Source: Bacteroidota bacterium (GTDB taxonomy: Bacteria; Bacteroidota; Bacteroidia; Bacteroidales; Lentimicrobiaceae). Taken from it: a stretch of DNA of 59,560 nucleotides. Positions 34,206 through 41,694 of the stretch are shown here, piece by piece (position 1 is the stretch's first letter; every line of letters begins with the position of its first letter). The translations under genes and the position numbers were made by a program. Below the pieces are notes generated by a model, which ran no database searches, was not told the origin of the DNA, and was given only the letters and a program-made list of their open reading frames with translations. The stretch is taken from the NCBI GenBank assembly GCA_023441805.1, contig JAEZNO010000009.1:1-59560 (forward strand). Direction: 5' to 3'.

Positions 34206-34715
34206 ATGTCTGAAAACCAAGGAGCAAGCAAATATATAAGACCTACGTGGGATGAATATTTTATGGAAGTAGCCAATACTATTGCAAAGAGGGCTACGTG
34301 CGACAGGGGAAGGAGTGGTTGTGTGATTGCGAGAAATAAGCAGATACTGGTGACAGGTTACGTTGGCTCTCCAATTGGATTACCACATTGTGATGATGTA
34401 GGTCACCTCTTCAAACAGCTCACTCATAGCGACGGAAAAGTAACTAATCACTGCGTAAGAACTGTACATGCAGAACAGAATGCAATTTGCCAGGCAGCCA
34501 AATTGGGTATCGCCCTCGAAGGAGCAACATTGTATTGCAGGATGACCCCGTGCAGAACCTGTGCCATGTTAATAATTAATTGCGGAATAGTCAGGGTGGT
34601 TTGCGAGCACCGATATCATAACGGCGAAGAGTCAGAAGCAATGTTTCGCGAAGCCGGCATCCTCTTGGATTACGTAAATGAGGATGTACTCAAATACGAT
34701 AACCAGCAGGGGTGA
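34206..34715 (+). CDS. dCMP deaminase family protein
   Basis: The 169-residue enzyme deaminates dCMP to dUMP, feeding thymidylate synthesis. The cytidine-deaminase-fold zinc motif is complete: TVHAEQNAI (HAE) and TPCRTCAML (PCxxC), with an additional early Cys/His pair (RSGCVIARN; LPHCDD) typical of the ComEB/dCMP deaminase group. The family start is MSENQGASKYIRPTW; I chose ATG 34206 because the earlier GTG at 34173 overlaps a promoter-like box. It is flanked on both sides by intergenic repeats. Confidence 0.92.
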   Translation: MSENQGASKYIRPTWDEYFMEVANTIAKRATCDRGRSGCVIARNKQILVTGYVGSPIGLPHCDDVGHLFKQLTHSDGKVTNHCVRTVHAEQNAICQAAKLGIALEGATLYCRMTPCRTCAMLIINCGIVRVVCEHRYHNGEESEAMFREAGILLDYVNEDVLKYDNQQG

Positions 34716-34779
34716 AACACGTACAGCGTTCTTCATAACAAAGCCAACATTTCCACTGTATTCGAAACAAGATGTTACT

Positions 34780-34850
34780 TGAGAACGCCAAATACCAAAC
34801 AAAAACTAAACGCAGAACGCTATACTAACGCTGAACGCAAAACGCTAAAT
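34780..34850. repeat. ACGC-type repeat block overlapping the 3' end of cvpA
   Basis: GAACGCCAAATACCAAAC, ACTAAACGCAGAACGC, TACTAACGCTGAACGC and AAAACGCTAAATCC follow each other. The last ~35 bases lie inside the C-terminal codons of the CvpA gene on the minus strand. Words are the same as in copies at 24070-24125 and 34107-34140. Confidence 0.7.
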
Positions 34851-35296
34851 CCGTTTGCCAGTGGTTTGTAAAATTTGGCGTTTTCTTTGTTTTCACGGCT
34901 TATTATTCTGTCGTTCGTATCGACAATTTCAATCACATAGATTATTGCAGCTACAATCAACAGTCCTTTTAATACACCCAGGAGGGCACCCATTATTCGG
35001 TTGATGATGCCCAGGGGGGTAAGTTCAACCATTTTTTGCACAGTTTTACCAATGAAATGCACTGCTACCACCACAAGCGAAAAGCAAATGATGAATGCCA
35101 GGACATGAGTAAGCATAGAGCCTTGTTCGGCTGATCCTTTCAGGAGATCTTCGAAATACCAGGCAAAACGTACTGAAAGGTAATATCCGAGTATCAAACC
35201 AAGCAGGGAGGCAATACTCACTATGAACCCTTTGAAGAGTCCCTGTATTAATCCAAGTCCGACGATTACAAGTATTGCGATATCAATTTGATTCAT
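34820..35296 (-). CDS. CvpA family membrane protein
   Basis: A 158-residue inner-membrane protein with four hydrophobic segments and the CvpA pattern (IDIAILVIVGLGLIQGLFKGF at the start, VGKTVQKM-like VHFIGKTVQKMVEL, and NRIMGALLGVLKG). In other bacteria CvpA takes part in colicin V production and stress resistance; its exact role is unclear. The last residues, FSVLRSALV, are read from the intergenic ACGC-type repeat and are not likely original family sequence. It precedes no close gene on its strand. Confidence 0.88.
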   Translation of the reverse strand: MNQIDIAILVIVGLGLIQGLFKGFIVSIASLLGLILGYYLSVRFAWYFEDLLKGSAEQGSMLTHVLAFIICFSLVVVAVHFIGKTVQKMVELTPLGIINRIMGALLGVLKGLLIVAAIIYVIEIVDTNDRIISRENKENAKFYKPLANGFSVLRSALV

Positions 35297-35407
35297 GGGG
35301 CTAAATAAACATGGCTACAAGGCATTCATCCAAAAGCATTTTCTTCTTTCAATTGCATTTTCATCTTTCAACGGAATTCTAATGTTGAAGTCTCATTAGC
35401 CATCAGA

Positions 35408-36157
35408 CTACACCGGTTTGATTTTTCTGGTTAGTTGTGTGGCAAAAACAAAGTCATTTAATTCCTTATTGTCGCTGGTTAAGATGGTATCCTTATTGCC
35501 ATCCCACCAAAGCTTCCCTTTATGGATATAGAATACTCTGTCACCAATTTCAATTACCGAATTCATATCGTGGGTATTGATGACGGTTGTCATTTGGTAC
35601 TCTTCGGTGATTTCCTTAATAAGATTATCGATAACGTTTGCCGTATGCGGGTCGAGGCCCGAGTTTGGTTCATCACAAAACAGGTAACGAGGATTCATGG
35701 CGATAGCTCTGGCAATTGCAACACGCTTTTTCATTCCTCCACTGATTTCGGCAGGATATAGTTTATTTGCATTTACCAGATTGACCCTTGAGAGGCAAAA
35801 ATTGGCACGGTCGCGTCGTTCCTGCAATGACTGCTCAGTAAACATCGAAAGCGGGAACATTACATTTTCCTCCACGGTCATCGAATCAAACAATGCGCCT
35901 CCCTGGAAGAGCATTCCAATATCCTGACGCACAAGTTTCATTTCATCGAATGACATTCTTGTGAGAACTTTCTCATCGAAAACTACATTTCCCCTGTCAA
36001 TTTCGTACAAACCAACCAGACATTTCATGAGAACAGTCTTACCTGAACCGCTCTGGCCAATGACAAGATTACATTTTCCTGTTTCGAAACGAACGGAAAT
36101 GCTATCGAGTACAACATTATCACCGAATGATTTGGTTACATCTTTAGCTTCAATCAT
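35408..36157 (-). CDS. ABC transporter ATP-binding protein, MlaF-type
   Basis: The 249-residue ATPase has Walker A IGQSGSGKT, Q-loop MLFQGGALFDSM, signature EISGGMKKRVAIARA and Walker B YLFCDEPNSGLDP. The QGGALFDS and EISGGMKKR segments are typical for MlaF/Ttg2A of lipid transport systems. The start overlaps the stop of the permease MlaE-like gene by four bases. Together they move phospholipids between the inner and outer membrane. The substrate-binding MlaD is not in this window. Confidence 0.93.
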   Translation of the reverse strand: MIEAKDVTKSFGDNVVLDSISVRFETGKCNLVIGQSGSGKTVLMKCLVGLYEIDRGNVVFDEKVLTRMSFDEMKLVRQDIGMLFQGGALFDSMTVEENVMFPLSMFTEQSLQERRDRANFCLSRVNLVNANKLYPAEISGGMKKRVAIARAIAMNPRYLFCDEPNSGLDPHTANVIDNLIKEITEEYQMTTVINTHDMNSVIEIGDRVFYIHKGKLWWDGNKDTILTSDNKELNDFVFATQLTRKIKPV

Positions 36158-36897
36158 GCCAATAACAGGTTGGTTAATAACAGGTTAAAAATGATAATTG
36201 CAATGCTGCTATGAACAACACCTTTAGTACTGGCTTCACCTACTTCAAGAGCACCGCCTTTGGTGTAATAGCCGTGGTAGCCTGAAATAGAGACGATCAG
36301 GAACGCGAACACCACAGATTTCACGAGTGAGTAAAAAATATCATAAGCTTCAAAAAATGCTTTGAGTCCGTAAAGAAATTCGGATGAAGGAACCATTCCT
36401 GTAAGTGAACCAGCAAGCCAGCCTCCCAGATTAGCCACAAGGATGCTGACCATTATAAGAATCGGGTTAAAGAAAAGAGCTGCAACAATCTTCGGAAAGA
36501 TGAGGTAAGTAGCTGAGTTAATACCCATTATCTCGAGGGCATCGATTTGCTCGGTTACCCTCATTGTTCCTATTTCGGAGGAGATTCTTGATCCTACTTT
36601 ACCGGCAAGAATGAGAGAAATGATAGTTGGAGAAAATTCAAGAACAACCGATTGACGAGTGGCGTAACCAATAGTATAAACTGGCACAAGTGGAGTATCG
36701 AGATTGAATGCCATCTGGATAGCCAGTACCGCCCCCATGAAGATTGAGATAAAGACGACAATACCCAGCGAATCAAGGCCCAGGTGCTCTATTTCGATCA
36801 TGATCTGCCTAAAATAAAGTGACTGTTTTTCAGGCCTTTTGAAAACAAGACGCATTAACAGGATATACCTGCCTATGTGCATTAAGAACAACTTCAT
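36154..36897 (-). CDS. MlaE-type ABC transporter permease
   Basis: A 247-residue protein with several membrane segments and the MlaE/DUF140 pattern: ATRQSVVLEFSPTIISLILAGKVGSRISSEIGTMRVTEQIDALE in the central region (seen in pieces LAGKVGSRISSEIG and TEQIDALEIMGIN) and SISGYHGYYTKGGALEVG near the C-terminus. It forms the transmembrane part of a phospholipid transporter with the following MlaF-like ATPase. It is the first gene of the pair on the minus strand. Confidence 0.93.
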   Translation of the reverse strand: MKLFLMHIGRYILLMRLVFKRPEKQSLYFRQIMIEIEHLGLDSLGIVVFISIFMGAVLAIQMAFNLDTPLVPVYTIGYATRQSVVLEFSPTIISLILAGKVGSRISSEIGTMRVTEQIDALEIMGINSATYLIFPKIVAALFFNPILIMVSILVANLGGWLAGSLTGMVPSSEFLYGLKAFFEAYDIFYSLVKSVVFAFLIVSISGYHGYYTKGGALEVGEASTKGVVHSSIAIIIFNLLLTNLLLA

Positions 36898-37030
36898 AGT
36901 ATCACTTCGGAATTGCTAAGTTAGATATTATTCTTTTATTGCCGGATGGCACTCAATAAGATTAGTAAAGTAACGTTACAAGTATAAGAAATGATTATAG
37001 CGCAGCAGATACTTTGTATTAATATTTTGC

Positions 37031-37038
37031 TAATTTTG
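37031..37038 (+). promoter_or_regulatory. TAnnTTTG box upstream of the small lipoprotein/SprT/manC group
   Basis: TAATTTTG lies 32 bases before the ATG at 37071. A TTTG (37013-37016) upstream is too close (14 bases) for a standard -33 element. Confidence 0.4.
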
Positions 37039-37070
37039 GAGCCAGTTAAAACAATAAAATACAGGAACAA

Positions 37071-37256
37071 ATGAAACTCAAAGCCAGGTATTCATTTTAC
37101 TTATTAGTTCTCTTCATCTCAGTTATGATCGTTTCGTGTTCTACCCCGGCATACAGGCAAAACAAGTACAGATCAGGCAAACGATTCAGGGATTGTGGTT
37201 GCATGTATACACCCGATCACAATCAAATGATGCTGACTCTTAATGAAACAAAATAG
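37071..37256 (+). CDS. Small lipoprotein, 61 residues
   Basis: The product has a hydrophobic leader and a lipobox (MIVSC, lipid-modified C23), then a basic tail with CGC (RDCGCMYTPDHN). It is likely anchored in the membrane facing the periplasm. No family is recognised. Its last 14 bases overlap the start of the SprT-like gene, which suggests coupling of translation. The promoter-like box and the spacing make it a real gene rather than a chance frame. Confidence 0.7.
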   Translation: MKLKARYSFYLLVLFISVMIVSCSTPAYRQNKYRSGKRFRDCGCMYTPDHNQMMLTLNETK

Positions 37257-37884
37257 GAGCCTGCATCAGGGACTTCCGGATTATATACCCGAAGCTGCTG
37301 TTGATACCATTGCTGATTGGTTCATCACTAATAAAACTGTATTAAATATTACCAGGGACCGACGCTCTAAACTTGGCGATTTCAGGAGTGCGCGTAATGG
37401 AAATCCGCCTATAATTACCGTCAATCACAATCTTAACAAGTATGCGTTCCTGATTACATTGTTGCACGAAATGGCTCATGCAAATGTTTACAGGAATAAT
37501 AAAAAACGTGTAGCCCCTCATGGCACTGAGTGGAAGAAAGAATTCCGTGCAATTGCAATGCCTTATGCTATAAGCGGCATATTTCCATCAGACATTTCTG
37601 AAGTTTTCATCAAATATCTTGAAAATCCGACAGCTTCAAGTACTTCAAGTGTATCACTGGCTTCAGTTTTAAGAAATTATGATACAGGTACTTCCGAGAC
37701 ATTAGTCTCAATGCTTGCGCCTGAAACACACTTTGTCTTTGGCAAGAATAGAGTCTTTAAAATGATTGGTAAAGTGCGAACCCGCTACAAGTGTTACTGT
37801 GTAAGCGACAAAAGAACATATCTCTTTAGTCCGATGGCACCTGTTATCCCGCTTGATGCTTTAAAAACAAACACAGATCATTAA
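37243..37884 (+). CDS. SprT-like domain-containing protein
   Basis: A 213-residue protein with the zinc-protease-like motif LLHEMAHANVY (H75, H79) and a following H93 in RVAPHGTEWKK, the arrangement of SprT/Spartan domains. ITVNHNLNKYAFLITLLHEMAH is the usual order for the SprT fold. The C-terminal half (KVRTRYKCYCVSDKRTYLF) has a possible zinc-ribbon-like part with Cys residues. Function in bacteria is mostly unknown; eukaryotic relatives repair DNA-protein crosslinks. The neighbouring genes give no extra hint. Confidence 0.88.
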   Translation: MKQNRSLHQGLPDYIPEAAVDTIADWFITNKTVLNITRDRRSKLGDFRSARNGNPPIITVNHNLNKYAFLITLLHEMAHANVYRNNKKRVAPHGTEWKKEFRAIAMPYAISGIFPSDISEVFIKYLENPTASSTSSVSLASVLRNYDTGTSETLVSMLAPETHFVFGKNRVFKMIGKVRTRYKCYCVSDKRTYLFSPMAPVIPLDALKTNTDH

Positions 37885-37935
37885 CTTTGTGAAAATTGTC
37901 CTGTTGTTATTAAAAAATGAATTAAAACCCATATA

Positions 37936-39027
37936 ATGAACAAAAACAATTATTGTATTATTATGGCAGGTGGAATCGGCGCACGCTTTTGGCCTATGAG
38001 CCGTAAAGACCACCCTAAACAATTTATTGATATCCTGGGAACAGGAGAAACATTGATACAGGCTACTTTCAAAAGATTCCTTAAGATCTGTCCGCTTGAA
38101 AACATCTACATTGTAACAAACGACAGTTACAAGAAGCTTGTTTTAAAGCAGTTACCCCAACTTAGCGAAGAGCAGGTTCTGTGTGAGCCGTCACGTCGAA
38201 ACACTGCACCGTGTATTGCATATGCCAACTACAGGATACTTCAACGCAATCCTGAAGCCAATATCGTAGTAGCGCCCTCCGATCATATTATACTAAAAGA
38301 AGATATTTTTACCGAAGTCATACTTGCTGCACTAAATGCAAGCAATAACAACGACTGGCTTCTCACTCTGGGCATTCAGCCAAACCGGCCTGATACAGGT
38401 TATGGTTACATTCAATTTGACGAGGGTAAGACTTATAAAAACGATAACAGGATTAAAAAAGTGAAGACATTCACTGAGAAGCCACAGCTTGAAATGGCTA
38501 AGCAGTTTCTGGCAAGTGGTGATTTTCTTTGGAATTCAGGGATCTTCATCTGGAAACTAAAAACCATAATGCAGTCATTTACACAATACCTGCCCGATGT
38601 TGATCAGCTTTTCAGTGCAGGGATCGGAAAGTATAACACTGCTGAGGAAACCCATTTTATTGAACAGACTTATGCCATGTGTAAGAATATTTCCATTGAC
38701 TATGGTGTGATGGAAAAAGCTGATAATGTTTATGTTCTCTCATCCGATTTCGGATGGAGTGATCTTGGCACATGGGGATCATTATACGAAACGAGAGCTA
38801 AAGATAATGAAGGGAATGCTGTTGTAGGTCAGAATGTAATGATGTACGATAGCCGTAATTGCATCGTCAACATGCCTAAAGAAAAGCTTGTTGTACTTCA
38901 GGGGTTGGATGGGTATATTGTGGTAGAGGAAGAAAACACCCTGCTGATATGCCGTAAGGAAGATGAGCAGCAAATAAGGCAGATTGTAAACGATGTTATG
39001 ATTGAAAAGGGAGAAAAATACGTTTAA
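37936..39027 (+). CDS. manC: Mannose-1-phosphate guanylyltransferase
   Basis: The 363-residue enzyme makes GDP-mannose from mannose 1-phosphate and GTP. The nucleotidyltransferase start IIMAGGIGARFWPMSRKDHPKQF and VAPSDHIILKE are visible (shown here in pieces), as are FTEKP and LWNSGIFIWK. The C-terminal domain contains SDFGWSDLGTWGSLYE. There is no fused isomerase domain, so the isomerase step is done by the separate ManA at 14480-15472. The start is 51 bases after the SprT-like gene; the S46 peptidase begins 19 bases after its stop and may be co-transcribed. Confidence 0.95.
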   Translation: MNKNNYCIIMAGGIGARFWPMSRKDHPKQFIDILGTGETLIQATFKRFLKICPLENIYIVTNDSYKKLVLKQLPQLSEEQVLCEPSRRNTAPCIAYANYRILQRNPEANIVVAPSDHIILKEDIFTEVILAALNASNNNDWLLTLGIQPNRPDTGYGYIQFDEGKTYKNDNRIKKVKTFTEKPQLEMAKQFLASGDFLWNSGIFIWKLKTIMQSFTQYLPDVDQLFSAGIGKYNTAEETHFIEQTYAMCKNISIDYGVMEKADNVYVLSSDFGWSDLGTWGSLYETRAKDNEGNAVVGQNVMMYDSRNCIVNMPKEKLVVLQGLDGYIVVEEENTLLICRKEDEQQIRQIVNDVMIEKGEKYV

Positions 39028-39046
39028 CATTTTAAGTTTTTGCATT

Positions 39047-41254
39047 ATGAGAAGATTGATTCTTTTATTTTTTATCTCAATCAGTACATTGGTGCGTGCT
39101 GATGAGGGTATGTGGCTGCCTTTATTCATTGAAAGGCTGAATTATGTTGATATGCAGAAGGAAGGCCTGAAGCTTACTCCTGAAGAAATATACAGCGTAA
39201 ACCATTCAAGTCTTAAAGATGCCATCATACAGTTTGGCAATGGCTGTACAGGTGAAATAGTCAGCTCACAGGGACTCGTATTCACAAATCATCATTGCGG
39301 ATACGGTGCCATCCAATCACACAGTACTATTGATCATGATTACCTTGCTGATGGTTTCTGGGCCATGAGCATGAAAGAAGAGTTGCCTAACGAAGGTTTA
39401 ACTGCTCGTTTTCTGGTTCGTATTGAAGATGTTACCAAACGCGTACTCAATGAGCTGAATGATAAAATGACTGAAGGTGAGAGAGCCGCTAAGGTTAGTG
39501 AAATTGCAAAGACTATAACTGATGAAGCTACAAAGGGAAACGGTTATCAGGCAAGAGTAGCAAGCTTCTTCGAGGGTAATGAGTATTATCTTTTTGTTTA
39601 TGAGGTATTTCGTGATGTAAGATTGGTTGGTGCACCACCTTCATCAATTGGAAAATATGGTGCTGACACCGACAACTGGATGTGGCCACGCCATACTGGT
39701 GATTTCTCAATCTTCCGCGTTTATACAGGTCCTGACGGGAAACCTGCCGATTACTCTGAAAACAACATTCCTTTGAAACCAAAGCATCATTTGCCAATAT
39801 CATTAGCAGGAGTTGAGAAAGGTGATTTTGCCATGATTATGGGATATCCCGGCAGCACTGAACGTTACACTACCTCATGGGGTGTTGATCAGTCGATAAA
39901 TATCAACAATCCTACCATTGTAAATATCAGGGCAAAGAAATTGGGCATCATGCGTGCAGATATGGATGCCAACAGAGATGTAAACATTAAGTATGCATCC
40001 AAATATGCAAGTATTGCTAACTATTGGAAGTATTTTATCGGCCAGACTAAAGGACTCAAGAGACTTAAAGTTTACGAAGAAAAGCAGAAGATAGAATCAG
40101 ATTTTGCCAACTGGGTTAATTCCTCACCTGAACACAAAGCCAAATATGGGGAAGTACTGCCCGGTTTTGCAAATGCTTATAAAACACTCAATGAATATCT
40201 TACCCAGCGTATATATTATTCTGAGGCAATTGCCCGTGGAGCTGAGATAATGACACTGGCTAATGCATTTATGGGACTGGAGAAGGAACTATCGCAAGCT
40301 GAGCCAAATCAGGAAAGAATTGCCAGGATGAAAGATGGTCTAAAGAAGTACATTGAGCGCCATTTCAAGAACTATAATGAGCCAACCGACCGTAAATTGC
40401 TCTCAGCGATGCTGATGATGTATTATAAGAATGTTCCTGAAACTCAGCAACCAAAGGACTTTAAGGCACTGGTTGCCTCTAACAAGAGTGACTTTGATAA
40501 AATTGCCAACAGAATATTTGATAAATCAATCTTCAGCAACAGAGCTGCAGTTGAAGCAATGGCAGCTAATCCTGATGCTAAGAAGTTAAGAAAGGATCCT
40601 GCATTTAGTTTGATGAAAGCGTTTTATGATCAATATTGGGCAAACCAGAAGAATATAGAAGCTGCTGAGGATATGCTCAAAAAGAGTAACCGCTTGTTTA
40701 TTGCCGGATTACGTGAGATGCAGCCAAATAAAGTCTTCTATCCAGATGCCAATTCTACAATGCGTTTGACCTACGGTAAAGTACTTGATTACTATCCTGC
40801 TGATGCTGTTCATTATGATTTCTACACTACAATGGATGGAATAATGGAGAAAGAAGATTCGTCAAGCTGGGAATTTGTAGTACCTGATAAGCTAAAGGAT
40901 CTTTATAAGAATAAGGATTTCGGTGAATATGGTATTGACGGAAAAATGCCTGTATGTTTTATCAGCACAAATGATATTACAGGAGGAAACTCCGGAAGTC
41001 CTATTATGAATGGGAAAGGTGAATTGATTGGATTAGCATTTGACGGCAATTGGGAAGCCATGAGTGGTGACATAGCCTTCGAACCTGAGCTTCAGAGGAC
41101 AATTAATGTTGATGTCCGTTATGTGCTTTTTATCATCGATAAGTATGCAGGTGCTAAAAACCTTATCAATGAGCTTACACTGGTTAGGAAAGATAAAATG
41201 AAAACTGCTGCAGAGGTAATCCAGGCAACTGAACTGGTACCATCTATGAATTAA
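39047..41254 (+). CDS. S46-family dipeptidyl-peptidase, DPP7-type
   Basis: A 735-residue secreted serine peptidase that removes dipeptides from oligopeptide N-termini in the periplasm. It has a signal peptide (residues 1-18), TNHHCGYGAIQSH (catalytic His), TDNWMWPRHTGDFSIF (catalytic Asp region) and TGGNSGSPIMNG (catalytic Ser). The residue 18 positions after the Ser is Gly (LAFDGNWEAM). In the family, Gly here marks DPP7 (hydrophobic P1), and Arg marks DPP11 (acidic P1). I use ATG 39047 because it begins the signal peptide; an in-frame ATG at 39002 overlaps manC. Confidence 0.95.
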   Translation: MRRLILLFFISISTLVRADEGMWLPLFIERLNYVDMQKEGLKLTPEEIYSVNHSSLKDAIIQFGNGCTGEIVSSQGLVFTNHHCGYGAIQSHSTIDHDYLADGFWAMSMKEELPNEGLTARFLVRIEDVTKRVLNELNDKMTEGERAAKVSEIAKTITDEATKGNGYQARVASFFEGNEYYLFVYEVFRDVRLVGAPPSSIGKYGADTDNWMWPRHTGDFSIFRVYTGPDGKPADYSENNIPLKPKHHLPISLAGVEKGDFAMIMGYPGSTERYTTSWGVDQSININNPTIVNIRAKKLGIMRADMDANRDVNIKYASKYASIANYWKYFIGQTKGLKRLKVYEEKQKIESDFANWVNSSPEHKAKYGEVLPGFANAYKTLNEYLTQRIYYSEAIARGAEIMTLANAFMGLEKELSQAEPNQERIARMKDGLKKYIERHFKNYNEPTDRKLLSAMLMMYYKNVPETQQPKDFKALVASNKSDFDKIANRIFDKSIFSNRAAVEAMAANPDAKKLRKDPAFSLMKAFYDQYWANQKNIEAAEDMLKKSNRLFIAGLREMQPNKVFYPDANSTMRLTYGKVLDYYPADAVHYDFYTTMDGIMEKEDSSSWEFVVPDKLKDLYKNKDFGEYGIDGKMPVCFISTNDITGGNSGSPIMNGKGELIGLAFDGNWEAMSGDIAFEPELQRTINVDVRYVLFIIDKYAGAKNLINELTLVRKDKMKTAAEVIQATELVPSMN

Positions 41255-41296
41255 TTTCATTGAGATAATAATATACCACTTAAGATTAAATGAAAA

Positions 41297-41331
41297 AAGA
41301 GGCTGTCTCAAAAGGACGGCTTCTTTTTTTT
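41297..41331 (+). terminator. Rho-independent terminator after the plus-strand S46 gene
   Basis: AAGAGGCTGTC and GACGGCTTCTT form an 11-bp stem with two G-U pairs around loop TCAAAAG, followed by TTTTTT. It ends about 75 bases after the S46 stop. Confidence 0.85.
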
Positions 41332-41446
41332 GTCGTATTTGTAGATTAAAGATTGAACATACATTGTACATATATTAATCATTATCTGTACTAAAATGTG
41401 CACTTATGTGTAGTTCATGTGGACTTAATGTTGACTTTATGAGCAA

Positions 41447-41605
41447 TTAATAACTTGACAGTACATGTTTATCCAACTGAAAAACTTCTTCAATCACAAC
41501 ATCTGCTGAAGAGAGTTCCTGCATCAATTGTATTTGAGATAGCCTTTTCCCATTTCTGGGTGAAGTAGATTTAAGGTAGCCGTCGTTATGATTGTAAGGC
41601 CGGAG
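41447..41605 (-). pseudogene. Possible coding remnant of unknown gene (about 52 codons)
   Basis: A stop-to-stop frame with natural-looking sequence: RPYNHNDGYLKSTSPRNGK, LMQELSSADVVIEEVFQL, DKHVLSSY and stop at 41447. There is no suitable start codon and no family recognised. It could be the end of a decayed gene, or chance. Confidence 0.3.
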
Positions 41606-41639
41606 TTAAGCAAAACAGGAAGTTTATAAAATAAAAAAG

Positions 41640-41660
41640 TCCCCGACCAAACGATCGGGA
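41640..41660 (-). terminator. Terminator of the minus-strand S46 gene
   Basis: The minus strand reads TCCCGATCGTTTGGTCGGGGA, an eight-pair GC-rich stem, followed by CTTTTTTATTTT. It lies 35 bases after the stop of the gene at 41695-43869. Confidence 0.8.
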
Positions 41661-41694
41661 ACTAACAAAAAACGAAATGAAAATTATGCAATCA

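Noticed and set aside
36898..37070. Divergent promoter region with operator-like symmetry
   Set aside because: Only one TAnnTTTG box is visible; no clear inverted repeat for a regulator was found.
39002..39046. Earlier start of the plus-strand S46 peptidase within manC
   Set aside because: It would put 15 residues before the signal peptide; ATG 39047 directly precedes the signal sequence.
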